48,948 nt of DNA from Nymphaea colorata (lineage: Eukaryota > Streptophyta > Magnoliopsida > Nymphaeales > Nymphaeaceae), in the NCBI RefSeq assembly GCF_008831285.2, contig NW_022205269.1:1-48948 (forward strand), given 5' to 3'. The notes under the pieces are model-generated. The model searched no databases and was not told the DNA's origin. It worked only from the letters and a program-made list of their open reading frames with translations. This document shows positions 1-9,429 of this stretch, in pieces. Position numbers and translations under genes: made by a program. How positions within the stretch are numbered: position 1 is the first letter of the stretch; each line of letters starts with the position of its first letter.

Positions 1-85
1 CCAACCCCAACCCCAACCCAACCCCAACCCCAACCCCAACCCCAACCCCAACCCCAACCCCAACCCCAACCCCAACCCCAACCCC
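1..85. repeat. Telomere, C4A2 repeats
   Basis: Uninterrupted CCCCAA repeats run from the first base, ending in unique sequence at the GATTA that starts at base 86. One unit near base 17-21 has three C instead of four. C4A2 on the left 5' end is the expected orientation for the C-rich strand of an oligohymenophorean macronuclear telomere. The repeat marks the true end of the chromosome. Confidence 0.97.
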
Positions 86-450
86 GATTATTCTAATTAA
101 ATAGTGATTATATTCAAGCATCAAAACAGGCAGTATTGAGTAGAAAAAATAATAGCGAATAATTAATTGCTTTCATACCTTTCCTAGTTCAAAGAAGACC
201 TCATTGAGTGTCTTGCTGCCTATTAATTTAATAGGTTAATAAATAATCCTAATCTCATACCTCAAAAGGATAATTACCATGAAAAAGATGACCCGCAACA
301 ACACTGGTCAGTTTCCCCTCAAAGATAGAGATGAATGCATTATGATCGATGAAAGATAATATAGATTATCTAAATCTTCAATATCTTACATAAAATAGTT
401 AATATAGCATAGGTATCGGAGGTTAGAAATCGAAACATAATCATTTAAAC
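86..450. other. Subtelomeric spacer and upstream region of the first gene
   Basis: AT-rich, with no convincing coding frame. The last ~100 bp (about 355-450) recur, diverged, on the minus strand at about 9239-9335, again directly upstream of a copy of the same start codon and N-terminus. This block therefore probably holds the promoter and 5' leader of the TPR-like gene. Confidence 0.6.
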
Positions 451-1527
451 ATGGACGATCTCGCCTGCAGCCAGAAAAGGAGCATCTATCCCGACCTCAC
501 CACCGACTCCTACATTGAGGACGAGCAAGATGACGATACACCCTACTCAGACTCACACCTATCCTCCTACTCCCTCTCCTCCTCGGACGATTAACGATAT
601 TTCTTCACAAATGACATCGAGGACATCCGTGCTGCCTACCTCGCCATGAACTACCAACAGGTGGTCCTGCTGGCACGCCAGGCCTTCGAACGCTTCCGAG
701 AGTCAGCCAAGAGCTAGCTGATAAACAAAAGCGTGACCAATATCACTCTGGATCTCTCCAAGCTGCGCAACCTGATGGCCAACGCCTACCTCAACCTCTA
801 CAAGGCCGAGAAGAAGCAAATCTACCTCATCCGGGCAAGAAATTGCCTGTCCTTTGATTACAAGGGTATCGAAACACCCTATAAACGAGCTCAAAGATTA
901 AATAATTTAGGCCTCTGCTAGCTCTTGAGGGGCAGATACAACAACGCCTTCCACCACTTCTCCAGTGCCTTTAGGACCTACCTCGAAGATGGCCAGCTGC
1001 GTCTGGCAGGACTGGTAAAAAACATAGGAGAGACCTACAAGCAGCTGGAAATGTATCCATAAGCCATAAGATACTTTTCCTTTGTTTTGGATGAGATAGA
1101 CGGCAAGAAGGGAGGAGGAGAGCTCAACGAATACGCATGCGTCACTGTATCTGTCCTCGAGTGCATCAACGAGTGCCCCCACAAGCCTACGCCCCTCCAT
1201 CTGTCCATATGCCAACGCGTAAAGCAGCTCATCCCAAGGTTGGATAAGGAAAGAGTGGATGATGTTTTCCTGAGAGGGAAACTGAGGCTGGAATTGGTAA
1301 AATTTGCAGTAGGGTTCGGAATAGAGGGCAAGTGCATCACTGAGGAGGAAGCGGAATTCACTTTTCACCAGGTGTTCGATATGAATAGCCACTAACCGAG
1401 AATCAAGTTTATGAAAGGCGAGTGCTGCTATGCCTACAGGGAGTATTTCAGGGGAAAAAACTGGGAAAAGTACAGATAGTTGTCCAGGCTGGCTGAGGCA
1501 TGCTTTAGCTCATCGATGAGGGCTTGA
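451..1527 (+). CDS. TPR-like helical repeat protein (358 aa), subtelomeric
   Basis: With TAA/TAG read as Glu, one unbroken frame runs from ATG 451 to TGA 1525. The N-terminal ~50 residues are acidic and Ser-rich (SSYSLSSSDD). After this come helical pairs with TPR-like spacing: NLGLCELLRGRYNNAFHHF near residue 155, and YPEAIRYFSFVLDEI near residue 205, where the Glu of PEAI is a TAA codon, as TPR consensus would predict. The gene probably encodes a protein-protein interaction scaffold; no partner can be named. It is the first gene after the telomere and ends 46 bp before the next start codon. A truncated, rearranged relative of its 5' end lies at 9056-9335 on the minus strand. The TPR assignment rests on pattern reading only. 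Confidence 0.75.
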
Positions 1528-1573
1528 TTACCTTATTCTTTATAATAATAATCTATCTTATTGGCTGATCGAG

Positions 1574-2491
1574 ATGGGGTCTTTCAATTTCAAAGAAGCG
1601 CCATTTTATCAAGAAAAATCTCCTAAATTTATCGGATAAGCATCGAGAAACATACTGCCTATCAACGAGCAATACGGCTAGAAAGGAATGGACATAAGGC
1701 AACTCCCCTTGGATCGCAAATTATCTAAAATATAAGGAAAATTGCCATTCCCTTTAAGTGCTATCGGCCTGCTACGTGTACGTCATCCGCAAACAAACAA
1801 AGTAATCGATGGCACTTGTGTGCTCATAAGTCCTAAAATACTGCTCACATGCGCGCACAACCTCTACAGCTATGAGGATAAATTTTTCTATAAAGAACTG
1901 GACTACTTTCCCAGCAGGAATGGAGGAGAAACAACAAAGATAACAATAAAAATCAGTGCGTAAACAGTAAAAATCCATCCTAATTTCTACTAATATGAAA
2001 CATCGTAGCATGAACACTTCGACTATGGCATCATCATGCTGGAGCAGAGCATGGCGGATGTCTGCGGATGCGTGGAAGTGGTCCCCAACTGCAATATCAA
2101 AGAATAAGATATCTATCTGTTCGGCTATCCCGTTTAGAAAAATAACATAAAGCAAGAGGCAAATCTATACGGAGTGAAGGGCAGGGTGGTCAAGCCGGTC
2201 GAAGAGATTCTGTATTACGATATGGAGACTGCAGCAGGACAGAGCGGAAGCCCAATTTTGGTCGAAAAAGCAGGCAAGTGGAAGATAGTTGGCATTCATA
2301 CTATCAGCGATCCCTCAGGCGTATACATTAACAGTAATGTGGCGGCCACTCTCAACCAATGGATAGTTTTGCATTAATCTACCCTAGCTGTCGAAGATGG
2401 AAGTATAACTTTCATAAAGTAGGCAAGGTCTTCGGAGATAAGGCCCCAAAATTATAAAAAATGGTACGGAAATATACATGGGAAAGCTTGA
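1574..2491 (+). CDS. V8/glutamyl-endopeptidase-like serine protease (305 aa)
   Basis: One clean frame from ATG 1574 to TGA 2489 once TAA/TAG are sense. The trypsin-fold triad is visible in order: His95 in LLTCAHNLY, Asp150 in FDYGIIML, Ser224 in GQSGSPI. GQSGSPI plus a preceding GYPVEKN stretch is typical of the S1B (V8-like) group rather than digestive trypsins. There is no obvious signal peptide; a ~55-residue hydrophilic leader precedes the protease fold, so it may be cytosolic or carry a propeptide. The protein is a predicted active endopeptidase of unknown substrate. The stop codon TGA overlaps the next ATG by one base, so the LRR frame that follows could be a separate gene or a C-terminal part of this one. 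Confidence 0.85.
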
Positions 2492-3003
2492 TGACCCTTA
2501 CATTCAACAACTGCAATATAACGAGTGACAATCTTGCCAATCTGAACAAATTGAACTGGAACATTAAGGTCCTTATCCTCGGTAAATAATTCATAAGGCA
2601 GATAATAACAAAATTGATAGAATTTCTCTCACTCCGAGTAAATTCAGATAGCTTTAGAAGCTCTTTTTGAGTATTTTTCCAAGGATTTAGACAATAATCT
2701 CATCATGAATATCGACTCAACAATCAATCAGTTTAATAAGCTGTCCCTGCTGTCTCTAAGTAAGCCTTGAACGATGAAGAATACAACCGAATCATCAAAG
2801 TAAACGTGAAGATAACGTCCAATTTAATGAAAATACTTCTCTGTAAGTTCGGAATGAAACTCAGATGGCAATAACTGCGAATTCGCATAGCATATCGATA
2901 GGAAAATCTTTTAATATTGATCAGATAAATATTAAGTATACTCCCACTATAAATCACATCTACAAGGTTTGCTTTAATGATGAGAAATGATAAGGATACT
3001 TGA
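2491..3003 (+). CDS. Short leucine-rich-repeat protein or C-terminal LRR part, frame-broken
   Basis: ATG 2491 shares its A with the protease stop. LRR-like pieces appear in successive frames: LTFNNCNITSDNLANLNKLN, then NKIDRISLTPSKFRELEKLF, then FNKLSLLSLS, followed by a helical tail ending at TGA 3001. At least two 1-nt frame changes (about 2585 and 2770) are needed to read it through. All three frames lack TGA across the parts used. It is either an indel-damaged gene or one with undetected features. Its stop abuts the stop of the convergent arrestin gene. LRR calls are by pattern; function unknown. Confidence 0.5.
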
Positions 3004-4107
3004 TCATGAGATGAGGTTGTTGATGGACTCTTGGTTCATGCTCATCATAGGATTTACGGAACCCGTTTGATTGTTAACATCGATGTTTTTGTTCGGCGTA
3101 TAGAGGTATGGTTTGAGGTTGAGGAATGAGACGGGAGGGGCCACAATCGGACGCCAGTTTTCAGGAGCCTGCTTCAGCTAATCTTCATCGATTGGCGGTT
3201 GGATGGATGTATTCAGTATGATATGCTTAGACGCCTTCGGATTGGAGTAGCAGCAGTTGACCTAAGCCACCAGTTCGAGGAAGTATGCGCGGTAGATGAT
3301 GTTTCCGATGCAGGAATGCCCCAAAACCTCCATAGGAACCTTCAAGTCGACCGAAAAAGGAAGAGAAGAGCCAACAGGGACCTCATTAGGACAATCGTAG
3401 AGGACAAACTAGTTGGGGTTTCTCACTCGAATATACTCCCACTAAGAGATTTGCTTGATGCACTCCCTCAGGACGACTTTGAAGCTCTTTATGCGGGTAT
3501 TGCCTCGCGTATTGTCGACCATTCCATTCGCATGGAATGGCTGGTTATGCATGAGGCCGACAGTGTCGGCTTAGAAGGTGAGATCGGCTGAGCCGCAGAC
3601 GCAGCAACAGCCCCAGCATTCGGCGTTAGCTAAGGTTTGCAATCTAAAGCCTTTCTCCATGGTCCTCGGTGGCTCTCTCAGATGGAGAGGTTTTTCGTAG
3701 ATCTGTTCAGAGCTTTTCTAATCGTAGGCTGGGAAGAAGGCAGAGATGGAGTATTTGATCCAGTTATCATCGAAATATTCGAAACTCCCAGGAAACGCCG
3801 ATGGCAGAAGGAGGGAAAAAGGATAGCTGTACTGGCCTGTCTTGATGCCCATCGGGTATTGGGTCAGCAAGAACTCCTCATTATAGGTGTCTTTGTAGTT
3901 GCTGTAGTGGACTTGCCCCTTTCCGTAGGTCTCCTGCCAATGGACGTTTTAGGAGCCATGAAGGCGGAGGAAAAGTTGGTTGTAGGGGCGATTGGCGAGG
4001 CAATCGATGTGGACAACTCCTTAAACGGTTTCTCCTGCGTAGTACATGCGCTTGCTGAGGGTGATGTAGATGCGGATAGTGGGGTCTTTGTTTTGGGATG
4101 AACCCAT
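3004..4107 (-). CDS. Arrestin-fold (alpha-arrestin-like) protein (367 aa)
   Basis: One clean minus-strand frame from ATG at 4107 to TGA at 3004. The N-domain begins with RIYITLSKRMYYAGETVEGV, the classic arrestin start in which a charged beta strand is followed by GE-V-G; the Glu of VEG is a TAA codon. The stretch that follows, NQLFLRLHGSENVHWQE, also matches. A C-domain strand pattern follows (FVLYDCPNEVPVGSSLPFSV, then IIYRAYFLELVAEV). Proteins of this fold act as adaptors for receptor or transporter trafficking and ubiquitination; no PPxY motif was noticed. A Cys cluster (CWGCCCVCGSADL) between the domains is unusual. The gene is convergent with the LRR frame, with stop codons directly adjacent. 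Confidence 0.85.
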
Positions 4108-4439
4108 ATGCAAAGTTTTATTTAAAAAGACAATAGAAATTCAAAATGGATAGGATATAGGGTCTAAAATTGAATAATCAATAAAATATGCATCACCATA
4201 TAGAGGCCAGAAGATGAGAAAGGTTCATCTCAATGATATGCTCCATATTGTTGGCTATCGTCTACTTATATGAACACCAAAGTTAGCATATTTGAAAGAT
4301 AGAAATCGTCTGTCTTTACATCCCTGGTTCAAAGCCACTACCCTGACTATCAGTTATAAATATTTCCCCAACTTCAGAGCGCATAATTTGATAAGGAAAC
4401 TAATCAGCATGCTTATGATAACATATATATTAGGGATGG
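4108..4439. other. Intergenic, divergent promoter region
   Basis: Lies between the divergently transcribed arrestin-like and kinase-like genes. A plus-strand reading frame here (about 4210-4500) has no family-like motif and crosses into the kinase start in another frame, so it is not called. The content is AT-rich and no specific site was recognised. Confidence 0.4.
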
Positions 4440-5762
4440 ATGATAATGGATCGAAAAATAAAATATCCAAAAGAATATTACGAAAGTAATTATTAGAATC
4501 GTTCCGACAATATATATGGATTCGACAAAATGCAAGGTTTAGATTTCATTGCTTCTTCATTAATTTTTATAAACATCATGCTGCTCCACGCCAATAAAAA
4601 GACCATCCAGCAATAACCGCTAAGGTTCGCCAAAAAGTCTCGACCGTCAGTCCTTGCAATCCCCAAAATAAAGCATAAGGCTGCAGAATCACCTCTTTTT
4701 AGACCGTAACCCATCCGCACTCACATTTATGATAGCCTGGAGGTGCGTTGTGAGGGAATGAAGCTCAATTCAAGAGATTTGAAATCACCCTAAAAGACAA
4801 GAAAAAGAATCAGCGGAGCCATCTCAAGGACTGTGGCTCTTATCAAACCGCTCCTATCTACGGCCATCGTGCCGACTTCTTCGAGTTTCTAATTGCCGAC
4901 AAGACATGTCTTTCCCAATTTTCGTCGGATCCCGGACAATCCCGAGGAGATAAAGCCTAAAGAGCATAAGATAACGATCCCTGAGACTTCTTTGCTGCTA
5001 AATAATTAGATAAAAAATTAAAATTTAAAGGAAAAAATTGCGTATTATACTATATTACAGCGTTATGTCGGCCTGCATGCCTATGATTAGTAGATAAGTA
5101 TCCCGAAAGATGATGGAGTATTGGAGTCATGGGGTGTCTGTGAAGTGAATTCTTTGAAATATTTTGTTTCAGACTTACATATTGGATATTCGTTTAAAAA
5201 TTTAATGGGAGAATTCGGAAAATTTGAATAAAGCACAGCTCGCTTCTTCATCAGGCAACTCATTACCATCATGAGTCGGCTTCACGCTTAAGGCTATCAC
5301 CATAATCGGCTAAATCTTGATTCCATCATACATAACGGCTAAGGGCATCTTTTAGTGAACTTTTTTAAGGCTTCTTGTTCGGCTTTGAATGAAAAAGAGA
5401 GGCAAAGCTACCTTTATTACTTTTCTCCTGAAATGTTATCATCTAAGGTACCTCACAAAAGTGATAAAAATGATATATGGGCTATCGGATGCATAGCACT
5501 TCAGTTTCTATCAAGCAAGTCATTGAAAACAAGCAAATTTCACCCCTACAATTAGTTTTCAAGTAATGGATCGATCTTAAAATAATCTGTTCTTATACAA
5601 AAATTAAAATAGAATATAAAGGACAACTGGCTCTAAGGTTTCGGGGAGGATTTTCCTATAGATGCTATTGATTTTATACAAAAATGCTTGCAAATTGATG
5701 AAGAAAAACGGCCAACAATTAATGAACTTCTTCTGCATCCATTTTTAGCTATTCCATAATGA
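4440..5762 (+). CDS. Kinase-fold protein lacking the catalytic Asp (pseudokinase, 440 aa)
   Basis: One clean frame from ATG 4440 (a second in-frame ATG is at 4446) to TGA 5760; an in-frame TGA at 4416 bounds it upstream. The C-lobe of a protein kinase is clear: RFFIRQLITIMSRLHAEG near residue 281, the helix before the catalytic loop, with Glu of HAEG being TAA. Then come YYFSPEM, NDIWAIGCIALQFLSS near 345, and DFIQKCLQIDEEKRPT with ELLLHPFL at the end. The catalytic loop, normally HRDLK, reads YHHNRLNLDSI, and the DFG region reads LLVNFF, so base and metal ligand are missing. No VAIK-type lysine was found in the short N-lobe. It is probably a regulatory pseudokinase. Confidence 0.8.
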
Positions 5763-6033
5763 TCATTTATTGGATAATTATATCTTCAGGATTAGTCTAG
5801 TTATTCACTAAGTCATAAAGAGGCAAATTCTGATATGGTCAATCCATGTCCTGCCTTCGATGCTGTGAACTTTTTACATTATCGTGGACTAATTTACTTA
5901 AAAATGTTTATAAAAATAGATGAAAACAATATGGGCAACGAGAAACATGGTTAACTGTTATTCATATTTGATAACATAATGGGCATATAGATGGAATTTA
6001 AAAAGAATTAGGAAAGAAAATGCATAGATAGAT
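5763..6033. other. Intergenic upstream of AAA-ATPase copy A
   Basis: AT-rich. An upstream in-frame ATG exists at 5947 and would add 29 residues to copy A; the ATG at 6034 gives a leader length closer to that of copy C, so it is preferred. No other feature recognised. Confidence 0.4.
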
Positions 6034-8516
6034 ATGTAGGGGCTTGTAGATCAATCCTCAAAGTAAAGTTCAGAAGATACTCAATACCATCCAAGATTAT
6101 TTCCAAATGATAATAGCCAGGACTGGAGGGAGCTGAGGGAAGGAAACTTCGGATTAGTCGATAAATCACTATTCATACGTGATGTATTAGATATGGAATC
6201 CACATATTTGATTGTTGCAAGGCCCCCCAAGTGGGGAAAGACTGTGGCGCTATCGATGCTGAAATACTTCTTCAACTGCCCTATGATTAATGGCAAATAA
6301 GACACAGATGAATTGGAAAGAAACCGAAAACTGTTTTTCTCATAGACTTCACCTTTGCTCATCGACCAGCACAGGGCAAAAGTATAGCCTCACTTCATGA
6401 ACTACATCGTCATCACCTTCTCTTTTAAAGATTTCGACATGAATTCTGAGAACTCAATTAGGCACAGCTTCAACAAGCTAGTCTACGAATACTTGAAAAA
6501 GGTCAAGTTTTTACCAGATTGGATATATAATTGGTTATGCGATGACTGCGAAAATGTGCTTCGTCTTTATGAAAAAAAACCTTAGTCTTAAGTACTCCTG
6601 GCTCCTATTCTTGGGATTGCCTAGTTTATTACTCTTTATCTGAAGAAAAATGTTTTAGTAATCATCGATGACTATGATCCTTCAACTGTCGCCGAAAAAC
6701 CTCATCTCGCTTCACAAATCTGCGAAATTATCTTACATATGAGTAATCGCCATTTCTTTAGAGTAATCATTTTTGGACAGACTAACTTGTTTGATCAGTA
6801 TAAATTTGGAATCTACAGCGACTAAGATACCCTGTACCAGCCATTACCAGTCAAATATCTTAGATTTGGCTTTTCGAAGTAAGAGGTGAAAGACCTTGTC
6901 ATCAGTTTGCTTCCGAAAAAGATAGTAGATGATAAAGTCAATGTGTGGCTGCTGGTGAAGATCCTGGAAGTGTTATACGGAGGATACAAGGTAGTTAAAC
7001 AGGAGCTCGGCAAGAAAAAGGAGGAAATCATGGTGTTTAATCCTTACCCAGTCCTGCAGTACCTTAAGGTGTGCTCAAGCACGCAAAGAATACAATTCCC
7101 TTGTGACTAAGTCATCATCTTTACTCGGCAAGTGCAAACTGAGCAGGCATGCAATACCTATTTTGAGTTTTTCCAACAAAAATTTTGCGATTGTCCTATG
7201 CAGTAGCTTTTGCACTTATATTATTTTATAAGAAAACCTGAATCGTATGCATTTGAACGCCGATCTTCTATTTAGAAGGTCTTAAAACGCCGAAAACCCT
7301 TCCCAAACAGCATATAAAAGAGCGTTCACACCCTGACAATGCTTGCCTATCTCACTGTTGACGATTTGACTATATTCAGATTCCAAATGAAGAAAGCAGA
7401 CGCATTTTCGAGATGCATCTAGCAAGTTATATCCAAAGGTAGATACAGTAAAAGCTTAGAGAGTTCATTATTGGTTTAAGATCCTTATAAAATTCATTTG
7501 AATAAAAATGCCAAGCCTTATATGAGCAGGTTGTTCTTAGGTTCGCAATCAAGCCGTATTAGTTGCAACAAGTTACCATAAGGAGGGTCATAGGCATGAT
7601 TGTCTGCTTGCTAGAGGGCCATAAGCGCTTCGTCTTAAGAGATAATTAATCCTAAGATGACGCTCTTCCTGACCTCATTTTCATTAGCCCAAACCCATGC
7701 AGTAGCAGTAACCAAGCTAAACAAACCATCGTTATTCACAAGTTAATCGTCTTAGAGGATAATAAAGACCGTAATAAGCTGAAGGAAAAGGCATAATTGT
7801 TGATGCTCAAAAGGAAATGGTTTCAGTTCGTGGCTGAACATGCATAGGTGCACTCCAGCTGGACGAAGGTCGTCGTCAAAATTCTATTCGTCTCAAACAC
7901 CGAGGACTCCTGCGAGATCGTTTGCGACGAATACGAGTTCTCCAAAGTGCAAGTCTAGAGGATCATATTTGCGGCGCAGCTATTGTCCAACGCCAAGCTA
8001 GACACCCTCAACGACCTCAGGGCGGCCCTTTAATCCATAAAATAGCTGATCCCCTTCGGCAAATTCGACAGAGTTTCTGAGTTCTACGCAAATCTGTCGG
8101 AGTTCGTTCCTTCGCGGATGGTTGAGTAAAACGAACGGCTCTTAAGCAGGCTGCAGCGGGAGGCCAAAAGGGGGAAGAGGAGGTCCGCAAGCGAGTCAAT
8201 GGCTGGCTCCTTCCTCGTGGGCTCCTCCTGGGTCGAAACTCTGCGAGGGCACTTCTGTTCGCGGAGATGCATATGGGAGCTTGCGGAGGAGAACCTGATT
8301 CCTTACTTCAGGCAGGAAGATTGCAGGGCCATCATCAAGCGCATCCAGTCGGCTTACGATGCACTTAAGAAGGAAGATGAGTCCTCGTTCTGGGGAAGCC
8401 TCAAAGACACTAAAACCGCCCTATTCTTTGAATGGCTGAGCTGGAGGTATCAATTGAGATTCGAGTAAATATAACAATAAACAGGGAAAGACTTGCGATA
8501 TATTATCTCTACATGA
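6034..8516 (+). CDS. AAA-ATPase-like / PD-(D/E)XK family protein, copy A, one frameshift, nuclease residues lost
   Basis: Matches the bacterial and protist AAA-ATPase-like family (N-terminal P-loop ATPase, C-terminal DUF1703-type PD-(D/E)XK domain). Visible in order: DWRELREGNFGLVDKSLF, Walker A RPPKWGKT, Walker B VLVIIDDYD, FGFSKEEV, YGGYKV, NPYPVLQYL, AYLT, IPNEESRRIF. A 1-nt change is needed at the TTT run at 7365-7367: restoring it gives an eight-residue AYLT-to-IPN spacing equal to that of copy B. Frame one stops at 7597 if uncorrected; the continuing frame ends at TGA 8514. The nuclease core reads PDLIFI followed by IVIHKLI, so the ExK pair is replaced by H and L. The ATPase may work; the nuclease looks dead. 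The function of the eukaryotic members is unknown. Confidence 0.75.
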
Positions 8517-8672
8517 TAGGTCTATATAACTTTCCTATTTAATTAATATTATGATAAAAAAGACTAATACTTTAACTTTTTGGGTAAATTGAAATGAGTT
8601 TCCTGATAGAATGAGGTTAGCACTTGGTTTGCAAGTTTTTTCATTAAAAGGAACCTGCGTAATTTCGTGCTT
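8517..8672. other. 3' flank of copy A, shared with copy C
   Basis: AT-rich sequence after the copy A stop. The segment around 8510-8660 resembles 14960-15120 after copy C, including the shared run TTAGCACTTGGTTTG. Copies A and C were therefore duplicated together with their 3' flanks, not just as coding units. Confidence 0.6.
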
Positions 8673-8948
8673 TGCACATTCCGATTGCTCTTTGCGCTAT
8701 TCCTGTGCGTGACTGATTCGGGGCCGTCATCTTCCTAATCCTGCCTCATCATTTTGTTGTCCTTTTCTTCCCTTTTCTTATGTCGAAAATCGGCTCGATG
8801 CGTACCATGGGTTCGATCTTAAACCTAAAGGCATTCTCGGGCATGAGGGCGCCGCTGCTGAGGAGCGTCTTCTGTTTGCAGTGGTTGAGCACATATTCAA
8901 AAACGATGGCATTGAAGCCTCCGGTATATATATTTTCCACGGTTCGGT
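8673..8948 (-). pseudogene. Near-identical inverted fragment of the 15.4 kb gene
   Basis: Reverse complement of this stretch matches 15643-15920 almost base for base (a few substitutions and 1-nt length differences). It encodes IYTGGFNAIVFEYVLNHCKQ and the following conserved block, but without start or the rest of the gene. Compared with the main copy it lacks one A at GCC(A)ATCG and has AAAA instead of AAAAA in the basic run, so the two copies read in different frames in places. It is taken as a recent inverted duplication of an internal exon-like piece. Confidence 0.8.
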
Positions 8949-8949
8949 A

Positions 8950-9067
8950 ATTTGTCCAAAACAGATAAGCATTTGGATCTCATTTCTAAAATAAAGCGAT
9001 CTCAAATGGCGTAAAGTTAAGAGAACATGAAGAAAAGTCTATAGCCTTGAATAAGTCAAAAGAAAAT
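8950..9067 (+). pseudogene. Second fragment related to the 15.4 kb region, same orientation
   Basis: This stretch aligns in the plus orientation with about 16808-16921, for example TTTGGATCTCATTTC against TTTAGATCCCATTTC and a shared AAATAAAGCG core. Similarity is clearly lower than in the neighbouring inverted fragment, perhaps 70 % by eye. It sits directly next to a piece copied in the opposite orientation, so order and strand are scrambled relative to the source. Confidence 0.55.
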
Positions 9068-9238
9068 CTTTTTTTCCATCTCATCCATGACAAGGGAAAA
9101 GTATCTTGTTGTTTCTAACTAGGAGGATAGGTGTGAGTCTGAGTAGGGTGTATCGTCATCTTGTTCGTCTTCTATGTAGGAGTCGGTGGCGAGGTCGGGG
9201 TAGATGCTCCTCTTGTGGCTGTAGGCGAGTTCGTCCAT
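9056..9238 (-). CDS. 60-aa mini-ORF fusing two parts of the subtelomeric TPR-like protein
   Basis: Minus-strand frame from ATG at 9238 to TGA at 9056. Residues 1-39 match the N-terminus of the gene at 451 (SIYPDLATDSYIEDEQDDD against SIYPDLTTDSYIEDEQDDD). After TCCTCC the frame jumps, without loss of phase, to a stretch matching that gene near 1064-1110 (TRYFSLVMDEM against IRYFSFVLDEI) and soon stops. The corresponding 5' leader is also kept (about 9239-9335 against 355-450). Several differences are synonymous, e.g. IEDE codons ATT GAG GAC GAG versus ATA GAA GAC GAA. It may be an expressed short paralogue or a decaying deletion copy. Confidence 0.5.
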
Positions 9239-9429
9239 GTTGAAATGATTATGTTTCGGTTTCTAACCTCCGATACCTTTGCTATATTAACTATTCTTTG
9301 TTAGCTATTGAAGATTCATTTAGTTATTATGCTGCAGAAGCCATTTCTTTCTAGTTGCGTTTAGGAATCTAGTTATCATTCCTGTTATTCGGTCTATTAT
9401 TTATTTTATTAAGATCAAAATTATTAGCG

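Noticed and set aside
451-2491. TAA/TAG read as glutamine (Tetrahymena/Paramecium code)
   Set aside because: At positions with strong family consensus the residue is Glu (FTENGP, GETVEG, WTREEHQ, YPEAI). Gln is not expected there in several unrelated families at once.
3199-4101. Two plus-strand open frames opposite the arrestin-like gene
   Set aside because: They are shadows of the clean 367-codon minus-strand arrestin frame, have no family-like motifs and are separated by stops.
4320-4345. Possible tRNA T-loop (GGTTCAAAG)
   Set aside because: No matching T-stem, anticodon arm or acceptor stem can be drawn around it. Other GGTTC occurrences in the window also fail.
7355-7377. A 23-nt GT...AG intron (GTTGAC...TTCAG) in copy A that would also restore frame
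   Set aside because: It would delete the eight residues between AYLT and IPN that copy B keeps at exactly the same spacing. A single missing T in the TTT run gives an ungapped alignment.
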